Below, piece after piece: positions 9,586-20,560 of a stretch of 64,000 nucleotides of DNA; the stretch's first letter is position 1, and every line of letters begins with the position of its first letter. Source of the DNA: Platycnemis pennipes. Its lineage: Eukaryota > Arthropoda > Insecta > Odonata > Platycnemididae. Location: assembly GCA_933228895.1 (NCBI GenBank), contig OW121854.1:5211131-5275130 (forward strand). Direction: 5' to 3'. The notes under the pieces are model-generated. The model searched no databases, was not told the DNA's origin, and worked only from the letters and a program-made list of their open reading frames with translations. Made by a program: the position numbers and the translations under genes.

Positions 9586-11395
9586 AATGCTCGTTTAACT
9601 TTGCGTTCTACTGTACCAGTTGCCCGGAATTAGCAAATCGCGTTCACGACCTGCCTTTGTAATCTTTTTACTGTGATATCCTTCGCCATGGGCTAACGCC
9701 TTCAATGCGACAGTTGGCCACGATTACGGCGCACGGTGTTTCTAGCATCTGTCCAAGAGAGTATCGCCTGCTACTACTAAAGTGGTTCCATCCCAAACCC
9801 CTCTCTCTTGTCAGGTGGGTTTTTTGAGAATTGCGCACGAAGCGCAAAGCGTGGAGCCCTTGTGCCTTGACTCGGCCCAAGGATAGTCACCTCGAAGATT
9901 CGTCGCGTTGACGGAAAAATTGCATCTCCGCCGGCGTACAATGCAGTCATCAATGTCGACCGACCCATCTTGACTCCAGCCTACGCCAAATTATGACGCA
10001 TTATTACGTCGCGATGAAAGCGAGAGCCTTCCTTCCTTCAAGGGCCTCTGGATATTTCGCGTGGGTGGCGAGGCCTTTGGGACCCGTGAAAATGACGCGA
10101 GACAAAGACTCAGTATCGGTGAGCACGTGGGAGGCCCCACACGCAGTGGCTACGGAATTTGTTGCTCATCTCTGCCTGCAATGGCGAGTTTATGATTGAT
10201 GGAGTGCCCTTGCCCCCTCTTACGTGGCGAGGGTCGCCGGCGGGGCCTGACGATTCAATCCCCGACTATCACGGGCCCTCTCTTCGAAAAGACGGCGGCG
10301 GGACCGTTAAAGTCGAAAGGGCCCAACAGATATTCGTATGGCCCCCAGAGGTTTTGTGAAATGTTTTTTTTTCCTTCCCTTAAGGGTTTCCCAAAGAGTG
10401 GAAGGGTGGTGTCTCTGGTGGTGTGAGGTGGTTATGAAAGGTCGTCGAAGGGCCCTTCTAGAAAATTGGGCGTAAAAAAAGGCCGCTGGGGGACGGGGGG
10501 CGGGATGACGGACCGTGAAGGAATAAAACCGGAGTAGGGGATGGTTTTAATTGCATGTCCAACTTTTCCCTCGTTCCACCACACGTGATCTAGACTGGTA
10601 AATCTCGACTGGTCCTTGCCTTGCGAACGTATGAGAGCGTCCGCACAAAATCAGTGATTACAGAACGAGATTTCAATGCTCTCCAACTGCTAAGATTATA
10701 ATAAACCTTCTAAACACATAACCCTTGAACAGTCACAAAGTATATGCCCGAAGCATGAATCGAACACGCCACGTTCGGGTAGTTGAGCCGGCGTAACTCT
10801 GATTGGACTGGTATGAAAAAAACTTCGGAAGAAGATCATTTCCGCAATTGTGTGTGTGATTTGAAGTTCCTATATTGGTTGTTCATTACTTTTTGAAAAT
10901 TAAAACAACTGCACTCGTCTTCGCTTTAAGGAAAGAGTCTAAAAATGTAGGTGCATGCATTGCTTGGTCTTTTCTGAAAAAAACGTACGTATGTACATGT
11001 GTCGAGGCGTCTTATTTTATCCTTGAAATTAAAACATGACCTGCTTTGAAAGGTTTTACTGGGATGAAGTTTGCCATTTCAATCGTAATGCCAACTTGAT
11101 TCATAACAGAAAATAATCGCTTTTCTCAATTATGTTTCCAAGATAATTACATTAAGGCAGGCTTAATAAAGTAGCCACAATTGATGAATGAATAAGAGAT
11201 ATCATTACATACATGTCTGTCGTGAAAATTTAGAAGTGCCTGTCTGAAAAATGTTTGGGTTTAGGTCAATTCTTTATTAAGGCCTTGCAACATATATAAT
11301 TCTACTAATGATCTATTCGAATTATTTCAGGACATAATAATTCGCTCTCCTAAAGTTTTGAAGAAGTAATTGGAGTTTTCATGAAGTTAGTTGAG
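9586..11395. other. Intergenic stretch, no gene seen
   Basis: GC-richer from 9680 to 10520, AT-rich after 10850. At 10740-10800 the minus strand has TGTTCGATTCATG after a CCGGCTCAACTACC segment, a weak tRNA-like B box that may mark a decayed SINE head. Open frames of up to about 76 codons show no recognisable domain. Confidence 0.4.
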
Positions 11396-11522
11396 TATTA
11401 AAGGAAAGATAATGAAATTTTCCACAAGTAAACAATTTTTATTCCCCATTTTTTAATTTATTATTTTTTATGGGAATAAAAATTGTTTACTTGTGGAAAA
11501 ATGCATGATCTTTCCTTTAATA
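11396..11522. repeat. Long hairpin: 51-bp arms, 25-nt spacer
   Basis: The left arm (11396-11446, TATTAAAGGAAAGAT then CCACAAGTAAACAATTTTTA) pairs with the right arm (11472-11522) with three mismatches. The spacer is AT-only except at its edges. No flanking duplication is apparent. It could be a minimal MITE or a foldback end pair. Confidence 0.9.
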
Positions 11523-11995
11523 TGGAAAATTTCCACCACATCTCACCTGAATCTGGTTTTTTTATAAGTTAATTGAGCTCCTAATGACATTTTTGACTGT
11601 TGGTCTACAGTCTAACCTCGACTCCAAAAGTTTCAACAGTTCCCACAAGACTACTTTCAGAGATCTTGGTAGAATTCGCACAAAATGCCAGTTGAAGTGG
11701 AAGCAGAAATAACGCCGGTCCTGAAACCGTAATAATATTCCGGATGTTTCAACACCACCCCGAGTCCCGGTCATCACTAATGATCCGCTCGAGTATTAGT
11801 ACAGTAGTTACTTGTGCCTTTTAAGTGCTTTTTTTAAATTCATTATGCAGAATTCTATTCAAATACGCAGTATACCTGTGGTACTTAGCGTTTGAAGCAT
11901 ATATTTACACAATCGGAGACATATGCGTTTGAATTTTAATTCTCCTCGTTCACGTATTCTGAAATAAAAATATGTAATAGTAATGACGACGATGT
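11523..11995. other. Intergenic stretch, no gene seen
   Basis: Unremarkable AT-rich DNA. A minus-strand frame (11777-11562) shows no known domain. Confidence 0.4.
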
Positions 11996-12065
11996 TAAGC
12001 ATGTTTGATGTGAAAACACCCCCTGCCACGCGTTCTGGTGGCTTGCAGGGGAATATGTAGATGTC
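11996..12065 (+). repeat. LINE-A 3' tail fragment
   Basis: Short remnant of the terminal stem-loop (CCCCCTGCCACGCG / GGTGGCTTGCAGGG) followed by TATGTAGATGTCGATG. Diverged, hence old. Confidence 0.65.
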
Positions 12066-12108
12066 GATGAATGCTCAAGCATGCATCATGCACTTTATAC
12101 TACTCTAG

Positions 12109-12646
12109 CAATGGGGTCGTTTAACATATTTTTTATTGCCAAATCTGATATAGTTTGTAAAATGAAAAGACACGTATTTTTCCGTTTTTTGATCCGTCAA
12201 TTATTTCTTGAGTTATGAGTGGCGAAAAACTGATGTTTTTAACCTTTTCGGAAAAGTGGGCGTGGTGCAACCTCTGACGTATATCGACTCCGTCCAATCA
12301 CGACTGAGCCCGCGAAGCTACTTCGCCTCATCGCAATGGGGGGGGGGGACACAGCTGACTCTGCCTATAGGAGCAGTTGCGACAGCATCTGTGCGAGCAG
12401 ACCTTCCGATAACCCCCCTCCACTCCCTTCCCTTCCCCTAAGAGCAGTCAAGGACGGGAGAAAAATGATGTCAGTGATATCATAGCAGCTTTTTCGGTGG
12501 GCGTCACCTTTTGCTTATTTTAATTGATTTATGAATGAATGGTTGTGGTCAGAAGATTAATTTTTTCACTAAAATTCATTTTTCGTTTCCATCTAACGAT
12601 TTCTTGTACAAAATTGCGATTTCGGTTCCGATTAAACGCCTCCATT
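12109..12646 (+). mobile_element. M1 short-TIR element, full length
   Basis: Complete copy of about 538 bp. The left end CAATGGGGTCGTTTAAC and the inverted right end TTAAACGCCTCCATT form imperfect TIRs of about 15 bp. Inner landmarks, in order, are the CTTGAGTTATGA block, GGAAAAGTGGGCGTGG, GACGTATATCGACTCCGTCC, a G run, AAGAGCAGTCAAGG, and GTGGGCGTCACCTTTTGCTT. There is no transposase. I cannot see a matching target duplication (left TACTCTAG, right TCACCTAC). Confidence 0.8.
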
Positions 12647-12905
12647 TTCACCTACCTGACCCCTTGCTATGCTGCCTATTTCGCTCTCTTATGGTATGCG
12701 AGAAAAATGACATTTTAAGTCTATCGGAACAAAGATGTATCTCTCTAATCTGGTTTATCTAATCAAACCTATCGTAATACGCTGGGGTTCGAAAGCCATA
12801 CCTAAAGAAATCGGCTTCGAAATCACTGGAAACGTTTAGCCTGAATTTTAATCTGCGTTTTGATAGTAATTCCCATCCTAGTTCTTCTATTAACCCAATG
12901 TGAAC
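12647..12905 (-). pseudogene. LINE-A1 C-terminal fragment
   Basis: The minus strand encodes the LINE-A1 C-terminal region. Frames read IEELGWELLSKRRLKFRLN, then FRTPAYYDRF and a decayed REI/TDR segment, followed by the 3' UTR start. The tail is missing: the fragment ends directly at the M1 copy. Heavily mutated against the intact ORF2 at 35493-38528 (which reads IQELGWESLSERRLKFRFN). Confidence 0.7.
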
Positions 12906-13702
12906 TCCTGATATAATACGGGTGCAGAGGCAACAGATCGAAGGAAAGAGCTTCTCTTTCCTATGAAATGTCCTGAAGGGAAGATCAAGGTGCAGGGACT
13001 GCTCAGAACCCCGGAGGGGATTCAATTGTACACACGATGGGGAGAGGAGAGTCCGGCCGTCCACAGGATTCACTCTTCGATGGGGTTTATGTGGCATCTT
13101 GAAGAGATAGCGAGAGAGCTGTTAACTTCCAGACGGATCAACCTCCGAAAAGTGCTAGAGTGTGAGTTGGGGGTGGTCGGACAAGGCCAAGACTTTCTCC
13201 TTGGAGCTGTAGATAATCAATCCTATCGGTCAAATCGCGACGAGGAATGCTTTTACCACAATTCCTGGCTTAACGCGATCTCTTGATCACCTGCGTTTGC
13301 CGTGGATTCCGATGAGTGGGGTTGATTTTCTCCTTATGCGACCCAAACACGTGGACTCGAAAAGGAAATATATCTTTATTGCGTTAGTACTGTAGATAAA
13401 ATGAATTTTGCGTTCATCGAGGTGAATCTGATGGTCATTAAGATATCTATTTTCGTTTTCAAGTTTATTTGGCATTATCTCACTCACATGAATTTTTTTT
13501 ATCGCCGTGTTACATAAGTATAGCACAACTTTTGAACTCACTCTACGTAAATTACTGAAATCTATTATAAGTCACGAAAGAAGCTGTCAATGACTTTTAG
13601 GGCTTTTCAAAAACAGGAATTAATCCGTGCCACGTGTTGTGCTAGTAAATTTCCTTGGGGAGGGAACAGTTGAGAACCATAGAATTTTACGGGCGGGAGT
13701 AA
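12906..13702. other. Intergenic stretch, one unexplained open frame
   Basis: A plus-strand frame of 107 codons (12963-13286) begins MKCPEGKIKVQGLLRTPEG. No domain, signal peptide or homology that I recognise, and it may be chance in a GC-richer patch. The rest is AT-rich and unremarkable. Confidence 0.3.
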
Positions 13703-13800
13703 TATTAGTATCATCCTCACCATGGGCCATCAATACTTTGATTGGTTTGACGCACATCTCCACTCGAATCTCCTATCAGCTAACCTCTACATATTCACAA
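13703..13800 (-). repeat. RTE-like LINE 3' UTR fragment
   Basis: Contains the RTE 3' UTR words CATCAATACTTTGATTGG and TTTGACGCACATCTCCACTC, matching 5100-5150 and 41975-42035. About 100 bp long, no coding sequence. Confidence 0.55.
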
Positions 13801-13871
13801 GATTCTTCTTTTATACCTCTTTCGCAACTTGCTCTCCTCGATTGCTTTTTGTTCAACGATTTGCGATTTCT

Positions 13872-14998
13872 TGGGATAAGAAACACATGATCTTTTTTGG
13901 GGTAAACGCGTACATGAAATAATCGATCGAACTACTCGTAAACTGGAATTCACCGAAAGAGTACTCAGAAAATGTTACGATCATGCACGAGGAATTAGCT
14001 GTTTTTACCTTGTTAGACCTCATTTGGAATACGCTGGCAGTAGGTATATGGGATCCTTATGAGATAGGCCTGAATAATGAACTCGAACGCGTGCTGAGAA
14101 TATCGAAAACATTTGTAAAATGGCGGTACGATAACTATATTAGCATAACCAGTCTGCTAGATGAATTAAAATGGGAATCGTTGTCAGATCGTAGGCTGAA
14201 ATGAAGACTAAATATCTTAAGGAGGTTGGCTCACGACTGCTTGAGTCAAGTTGTCCAAGGAATCTTATTAATTTAAGTACAAGTATATACCTGCTAAGTG
14301 ATCCTTGCTTCACAAAGATAATTAACTTAGCTATTGTAAGTCTTAAGTATCACAAGAAATACGATGGAAAGTCGAAGGATTTATTTTTTATGATAATTTT
14401 AATCAGCTCGACGATGGAGTCAATTCATTATTTACGTTACAGAAATAAATTCATGTACTCAATGAATTTACTAATGTATAGCACCAAAATATTACTATCA
14501 AACGTTATGTTATAACATTTCTTGAAATATTCTTTAATATCTCATTAGTAATTGTAGTATTCATACGCCAACTATTATGGCAACAGCGACCGCAGCGCTA
14601 CTTGAAGTCAACTAACGCATTTCGTCTGCTATATGCGCAGAAAATGGTGGATTTAGCGAAAAATACGGCAGTTTGATGCCTTTTATTCGTGTCATTTTAT
14701 TCCTTGTGAAATTACGCATAAAATATCAGTTTTTTGCAAAAAAGCCATGTCACTATGGTATTTTTAAACGTTATATTCCCATGTGCCATTCCCATGCCAT
14801 TCTCGCCGTTAATCGTATTTAATTTCAAATGCAATTTGTGCAAAAATTAGTATGGGTTGGTATAATTACCTTTACTTTATTAGATAGAGGAACTTTAGTT
14901 CTATAACTGCTGAAAATATAAAAAAAAATGACATGACTATCACTTTTCGGATCAACCTCCTTAAGTAAATTCCAAGACAATATTTTCACCGATGACGT
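13872..14998 (+). pseudogene. LINE-A2 fragment split by a TTAA element
   Basis: Plus-strand A2 coding remnant, 13872-14220 plus 14965-14998. It reads ERVLRKCYDHARGIS-like, then the RPHLEYAG segment, then WDPYEIGLNNELERV and WRYDNYISITSLLDELKWES. After the insert it resumes with KFQDNIFTDDV. This is the region after the reverse transcriptase domain. There are multiple frame changes and no 3' UTR or tail: it ends at the oppositely oriented A1 scrap at 14999. Confidence 0.75.
14221..14960. mobile_element. 740-bp non-autonomous element with TTAA duplication
   Basis: Flanked by TTAA at 14217-14220 and 14961-14964. The ends GGAGGTTG and CAACCTCC are exact inverted repeats of 8 bp (12 bp if the TTAA is counted). 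The flanking A2 sequence reads continuously if the insert and one TTAA are removed, so the boundaries are exact. No transposase frame is present (best open stretch about 100 codons, no domain). TTAA targeting is typical of piggyBac and some Kolobok-type elements. The ends do not start with the CCC of canonical piggyBac, so I leave the superfamily open. Confidence 0.8.
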
Positions 14999-15075
14999 CG
15001 CAACCTATCGCAACACCTTTTAACCTACGCTGCACACTCTATAGCTCTCTGGTCAAACCTAATCCATTCGGATCC
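14999..15075 (-). repeat. LINE-A1 scrap
   Basis: Short minus-strand match to the A1 region encoding VQRRAARFVKRCYD (CTATCGCAACACCTTTTAAC, then CTCATCAAACCTAATnCAT-like). Abuts the A2 fragment in the opposite orientation. Confidence 0.55.
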
Positions 15076-16156
15076 ATTACATGTGTAGATGCAGGTGAAA
15101 CAATTATTAGTTGAATGCTCTGTATTCCAGATGAGATTTCACCGGAGCGAATTCACCACTGTTCTCTTTCTCAGACACCTTGCCTCGATTGGTTTAATGA
15201 ACCCTCGTCTCTTTCACGCCTTTCAGAAATCTCCGCAGAACGTGGCGAGATTAACATTGTGGTGTGCATAATGGGGGCACTCTATAAATTATGTTGAAAC
15301 ATTTTTGGATGCAGTTATTAGAGAGAGGGCACACGTGGGTACCGTTATGGCCTTCCTATGGGGCAGGGCCGTCCTTTTAAGGACCCCCCTGGCACTCTTG
15401 TGTTTTGGGGAGAAAAGACAGCGTTTCCCAGCAACCCCTTTCCAGCAAAGGAAGAAGAGAGGGTTCCCTTTCGGAGGGAATTAATGCGGCCCGCCGGGGT
15501 GGTCTAGCCTCGTGAAGGATGTGCTTCCTTTCTCTGCCGCCAGGGGGATGCAAATCTGCGAGTGTGGTCCCGGTTGGCTACATCATCTTTCCCTCGATAG
15601 GGGGCAGCCGCGGGAGGGAGGGTCCAGGGGGTTGAACCCCTGCAGCGCGCGCCCTGGGAGATATTCCCTTTGGAGGGCGCGATTATTTGTGACCCAGTCG
15701 ACGAAGAGAACCGTTCAACCCGACAGATATGTGCTATTTTTTTGAACGACATGAATAGATGCGAAGGGCTCTGCCCAGTTGATGTCACGGAGTATTTTCG
15801 TGTATCGCAAAGGAGATTTACGTGCTTAACCGAGGGTTTTCATCAAGTGATCATGGTTGTGGCGGACAAGGAGGTCCACTTCATCGGAAAGGTTTTCTAA
15901 CTGAAATTCCGATTTGGGTTTTCAATTTTATCAAAATTGCTTTTGTGAGCCACATCGCTCTGACTGAAGGAAAACGTTAGGAATCACTTTCTGGAGTATT
16001 TAAGGGGTTCAAAATTGTTGGTGCGCTTTAAATATAATGTTTTTGACTGCACTACTAATAAAGCTTTTAGTGCATTAGTATACATTTGGGTAGACGAAAC
16101 AAAGGATAGACTAATAATTGTCCAGTTTTCGTTTCATTTAATTTTTCTCTGTTCGT
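15076..16156. other. Intergenic stretch with a GC-rich patch, no gene seen
   Basis: 15340-15700 is GC-rich with CpG-containing runs (for example GCAGCGCGCGCCC). The frames crossing it (94 and 77 codons on opposite strands) show no domain. It could be a CpG island or a decayed GC-rich repeat. 16060-16150 is AT-rich. Confidence 0.4.
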
Positions 16157-16620
16157 CTATGTATACATAAAACCCTGCAAGACACCATAAAGGTGTGTGG
16201 CAGGGGGTGAATTCAAACCAAACATGCATTAACTATCATGCATAAAAAGGATTAGTAATTAATTACTAATCTAAACTTCACAATTAAAATAAAGATGAAA
16301 ATAGCAAAGCAAGCATGCTAAAACATGCTGTTAGTTGGGTTAGCTTCAACTCATTATACCAACATGCAACTATATATGCTAACCATTGATACACTCGTAT
16401 TTGTACTATTGAATATATTTATTCATATCACTAATTGTTTGGGGAAATGAGGATATTTTGAATCTGTCACTTCGGTAATCTATTTCTCTAATTTTATGAT
16501 CATGGTCCAGTCTACCATAATAATTTGTGGTTCGCAAAATATTTTAAACGTCATCGGTGAAACTATTGTCTTGGAATTTAGGTAAGAGATTAAGTCTAAA
16601 TTTCATTCTTATTTTCAATC
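16157..16620 (-). pseudogene. LINE-A2 3' end
   Basis: Minus-strand A2 with the 3' stem-loop at 16172-16205, 3' UTR, and the C-terminal coding region up to the LKFR segment. Frames are broken. Normal 5'-truncated LINE copy. Confidence 0.8.
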
Positions 16621-17356
16621 AAGGCAAACAACCCTGGAACAGTAATGAAACTTCCACTTGCGCTTTATGGCTGCGTTAACAATGATGAACGCCATCGAGG
16701 GCAATAGGCATTGCATTCCGAGTACTCTGTTTTAAGTTTGTTCGTAACTTTGAGAACTAAAGGAATTGTATTTGAAAATAACTAGACAATCTTTACCTGT
16801 GGGATTAGGATCATGCCTGTGGTCTTTCTTGCTGATGTTGATGCTTGCTGTGGATTTGCATAAGTGTTATGTTGAGGAGTGCGAACGCTTGTCCGGTACA
16901 TTGTTCAGTGTAAGACGTGTTCGTTAGGTGACTTAAAGGTCGGGAGTTCGAATTCCGTCAGAGGCAAGAGGATTATGGTGCCGTCTAACGGAAAATTTAC
17001 GGCTTCATTATGGTTTCATGCTACCTGGAGCGTCAGAGAGCCTTAATTGAGGAATTTCTGGGAGGGGGATGTTCATCCCTCAAACGACCGAACAGGTGGA
17101 CTGGGAGTCTGGGAAACGGTGAATACACGCATGCAGGAGGCTGATATGTTGAGTATCCCCGATGAAAAAAAAAGAAATCATCTCGGAATGGTAACACACA
17201 GAATTCAAGCTCATGTTTCATCAGCGGAGGCCGATAGAGTTCATTCCCGAAGGACAGTCGTATATAGAAATTCAGATTCCATCAAAATACAGGTCGATTT
17301 TACAGTTTAAATTCATTCTTAGCGACATTAAATGTTCCCTAACTTGGTCGCAATTC
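16621..17356. other. Intergenic stretch, no gene seen
   Basis: At about 16925-16975 the plus strand has GGGAGTTCGAATTCCGTC, a B-box-like string with weak tRNA-like context upstream, possibly a SINE head. Open frames at 17047-17310 show no known domain. Confidence 0.35.
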
Positions 17357-17913
17357 ATGTACATCTACGCAATATCCTGCATACCACCTCGAGGGTGTGG
17401 CAAGGGATGGCGATCACAAAACATGCATTATTGACATGCGACTAGGCTACTGCATAGAAACATGTTAGATAATAGGGTGGTTAGTATTCAAATAGTAATA
17501 AAGGGATTGGTTGTTTAAAAAATTGCAAGGCTTGACTTCGTGGAATCACATGTTGATAGCGTAAATGAATTCTTTTCGTAAAAATCCACAGACTTTTCTT
17601 AACACCGACCCAGGTTTCGACTTACACAGCCATTATCAAGGACCTGACTGATAATGACTGCGTAACTCGAAACCAAGGTCGGTTTTGATTAAAGTTTGTG
17701 GAATTTTACTAAGTGAATTCGTTTACGTTATGGATTGGTTGTTAATACATGCATTATGCACTACAGACTTCTCTAAAGTACATCCCCTTTGCTATGCTGC
17801 GTATTCTGTTCCCTTATAGTACGGGGGAAAAATGCCATTTTGAATCTATCGGTACGACAATCTATCTCTCTAATCTTATTTATCTGGTCGAATCTAGCAT
17901 AAGAAGGTTTTTT
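17357..17913 (-). pseudogene. LINE-A1 3' end split by a hairpin element
   Basis: Minus-strand A1: tail and stem-loop at 17357-17410, 3' UTR to 17515, then 17744-17913 encodes the end of the protein (LDQINKIREIDCRTDRFKMA, FFPRTIREQN). The 216-bp hairpin insert (17516-17731) is flanked by a 12-bp duplication. Apart from the insert, the order is that of the intact element at 35384-41754. Confidence 0.8.
17516..17731. mobile_element. 216-bp hairpin element with 12-bp target duplication
   Basis: The insert splits an A1 3' UTR, with GGATTGGTTGTT on both sides (17504-17515 and 17732-17743). Most of it is one inverted repeat: arms about 82 bp (17556-17638 and 17649-17730), loop 10 nt. Both arms carry TGATAATG, a short CTG..GTAA segment, then TCGAAACC when read from the loop outward. 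This resembles the CTGATGA...GAAAC layout of hammerhead motifs in Penelope-like elements but is not canonical. No protein is encoded. Class unknown. Confidence 0.75.
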
Positions 17914-18104
17914 TAAACATATATTCATTGGGTTCCCATACAATGAGCGATTGGATAAAGAAGGCATAAGGTAGGGCTTTTGGCCTTGATCCATCTTTCG
18001 CTTTGTTGCAGTAGTTATCAATAACGCTATTTTTTTTGCTTTCGGGAAGTCGTTTAAATTTAGTCATCCATATGCCTGCTGTTTAGACGATCATGTAATA
18101 CTTT

Positions 18105-18955
18105 CATCTACAACTACATAATACCCTGCGAGGCACCATAAAGGTGTGTGGCAGGGAGTGAATTCACACCAAACATGCATTACATATCATGCATGAAAAG
18201 GATTCGCAATCATATTATTGTCTAAACTTTACTATTTAAAAAGATAAAAATAGCAAAGCAAGCATGAAAAAACATGCTGTTAGTTGAATTAGTATAAAGT
18301 CATTATACCAACATGAAACTACGTATGCTAAACATTAATACACTTGTATTTATGATATTGGATGTATTTACAGTTATTTATATCCATAATTGTATGAGGA
18401 AAGAGGGACATTTAGAAGCTGTCCGAATGGAAATCAATTTATCTAATTTTATGATCATGGTTCAGTCTACTATAGTATGTTGGAGTTAACAAAATATTTT
18501 TAACATCATCACTGAAAATATTATCTTGGAATTTATTTGGGAGATTAAGTCTAAATTTCAACCTGCGATCTGACAATGATTCCCAATTTAATTCATTTAA
18601 TAGACTGGTTACGCTAATAAGGTTATCGTATCGTCCCTTTACAAATCTTGCCGATCTTCGCTGCACACGTTCAAGTTCATTATTTAGACCGATTTCGTAG
18701 AGATTCTATACACTGGCAGCATATTCCAAATGAGGTCTAACAATGGAAAAGTTGCTGATTTCTCCTACGTTGATCTTCACATTTACCCAGTAGTCTTTTG
18801 ATGAATCCCAGTCTACGATTAACTTGGCCCATTATTATACGTATGTTTGCCCCAGGAAAGGTCATGTGTCAGTCGTATTCTAAGATATTTAATTGATTCC
18901 ACGTTTGTTAATTAATTATTCCTAAAGCTGTAATTGATAGGAGGAGAATTCTTTT
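18105..18955 (-). pseudogene. LINE-A2 3' end, about 850 bp
   Basis: Minus-strand A2 with tail and stem-loop (18105-18160), 3' UTR, and the C-terminal coding region. A 75-codon open stretch (18666-18439) reads MQRRSARFVKGRYDNLISVT, then SLLNELNWESLSDRRLKFRL. Coding similarity goes on upstream through the RPHLEYAAS-like region to about 18950, with frame breaks. Almost identical to 21506-21972 over the shared part. Confidence 0.85.
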
Positions 18956-19714
18956 TGCTGTTTTTTGTAAGTACTTGGAGAAGAACTTACGAATGTTCTT
19001 GTGTGACGCACCTATTCCTCACGGACATTCCATCATTAGCTCCGCATTCTTATATACCCATCTTCTTTACCAAAGTCTCAATCTGTAATCTCCGTATTGG
19101 CTCGTTTTTCTTATGATAGAGGCTTTTATTTTAAAACAAACATTTTATAGATAGAGGCTTTTATTTTAAAACAACATACATTTTAAAACAAAATGGATAA
19201 ATATTGGGATCGAACCCTTGACCCGGATTGGTCACGAGTCCTGGACCAATTGAACGAGTCGGGAGAACCGGTCTTCCACGGGTCGTCCTTTCTGACAGCG
19301 AGAGGAACCCCGCCACGTTACGGAGTTGACGGACTGCCCCGCAACAATGGGGCGATCCAAATATTGCTGCGTCAGTCCTCGAGTCCGTATGTATTGAGTG
19401 CGGGTGGCGGCGGACCAATTACCCGTAGGGGGTGTTTGGGGATTGGGATCCCGTCTCACACAGAGAGGAGGATGGGGCCCTCTCGTCGAACGCACCCCCG
19501 CGGTCCTAATTGTGACGGATGGCGGGGGAGGGCCCTTTCATTTTTTGGCGGGTCGATAAAAGGGCCGCAGACGGCGAGGATGGATCGAGGGTCGAGATGC
19601 GGGCCCCGCGTTTCTGCCTCTTCCCTCTCGGACGAGAGTCTGAGGGGAAAACCGTTTTGCGCGCCGCGCACGTCATGTCACGCGATTGTCTACGTCGGTC
19701 TACTCACGCCCGTG
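18956..19714. other. GC-rich stretch with a SINE head, no gene seen
   Basis: 19195-19265 on the minus strand reads TCGTTCAATTGGTCCAGGAC, then GGTTCGATCCC, a tRNA-like A and B box arrangement and thus a likely SINE head. 19260-19700 is GC-rich. A 187-codon plus-strand frame spans it, but composition and overlap with the tRNA-like head argue against a gene. Confidence 0.45.
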
Positions 19715-19796
19715 CAATGGGGTCGTTTACCATATTATTTTTATTGCCGAATCTGATAGAGTTTGTAAAATAAAAATACCCGTTATTTTTTTCGTT
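19715..19796 (+). repeat. M1 left-end fragment
   Basis: First about 82 bp of M1 (CAATGGGGTCGTTTACCATA through TAAAAATACCCG), then an abrupt switch to the R3 repeat. Confidence 0.75.
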
Positions 19797-19865
19797 TTTC
19801 TAGTGTTCCTGCCCTTAATCTCATCCTAACATTCTAATTCTTAGCATTTTTGCTCCCTGCTCAGG
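19797..19865. repeat. R3 repeat, piece
   Basis: TCTCATCCTAACATTCTAAT, then TCTTAGCATTTTTGCTCCCT match 52524-52578. Another part of the same family lies at 20443-20560. Unknown repeat. Confidence 0.6.
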
Positions 19866-20442
19866 GGAGTTATTTTTAAATCTCACCTTTTTAATGACTC
19901 TTTAGGGGGAAGGCGGGAGATCCGTTTCGCTCTCTTAATGACCGGCTCACGAACGGTTCGTGAATTGTCAGCAACATTGTTTGGGAAATAGTGATACAAA
20001 TTGTATACACGGATAATTCCAGCTAATAATAAAATAAGCATTTCAAACAATGAATACCTTCAAGTGCCCAATATATTGCATTTGAAAGTGCTGAAGTTCT
20101 TCACGTTGTGCAAATTCCAAATATACAATTAAAAATCGTTTGTATCTTTCTCGCTCTTGCTTTTTTTTCCAACTCAAGCTTCAAGTGGAAACGATGGTGG
20201 CTCCATTTCACGTTCTTTATGAAGATGAGATGGGAACTAATGGCAGGTGGTGATAATGAAACTGATCATGAGTCGAAAGATACGGATCAGAGCGGATGAA
20301 TCGTCTAAAAGACCAGCACATGACCGGCAGTTCACCGCTTGAGATCCGAAGATGGTCACGTCACCTGGGTGGCGGAGTTTGACTACGAAAAAGTGACATT
20401 TTATGACGTATTCTCACTAAAGTGAGTTTACAAAATAACCCC
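19866..20442. other. Intergenic stretch, no gene seen
   Basis: No recognised element or gene. A 63-codon frame at 20108-20299 begins with a hydrophobic run (CIFLALAFF) but has no further support. Confidence 0.4.
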
Positions 20443-20560
20443 CCAGGTATCTTCTTGGTCACTGCTGGCGTATTTGTTATTTTTATTTCCGTGCAAGGAT
20501 TTCGTGAGATGATGACCGTGGAGTCCTTGCTTCTCCTGATGCCGGGTACGACGACTGCCC
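20443..20560. repeat. R3 repeat, piece adjoining M1
   Basis: GGTATCTTCTTGGTCACTGC through GATGCCGGGTACGACGACTG matches 52565-52684. On the minus strand both copies are open and read SRRTRHQEKQGL, then HLTKSLHGN, so R3 may be a coding relic of an unidentified element. An M1 copy starts immediately after it. Confidence 0.6.

Noticed and set aside
12963..13286. 107-codon frame as a host exon
   Set aside because: No domain, no clear splice sites chosen by frame, flanked by decayed repeats; left as unexplained.
19193..19756. 187-codon plus-strand frame
   Set aside because: Overlaps a tRNA-like SINE head and an M1 fragment, GC-rich, competing frames on the other strand, no domain.
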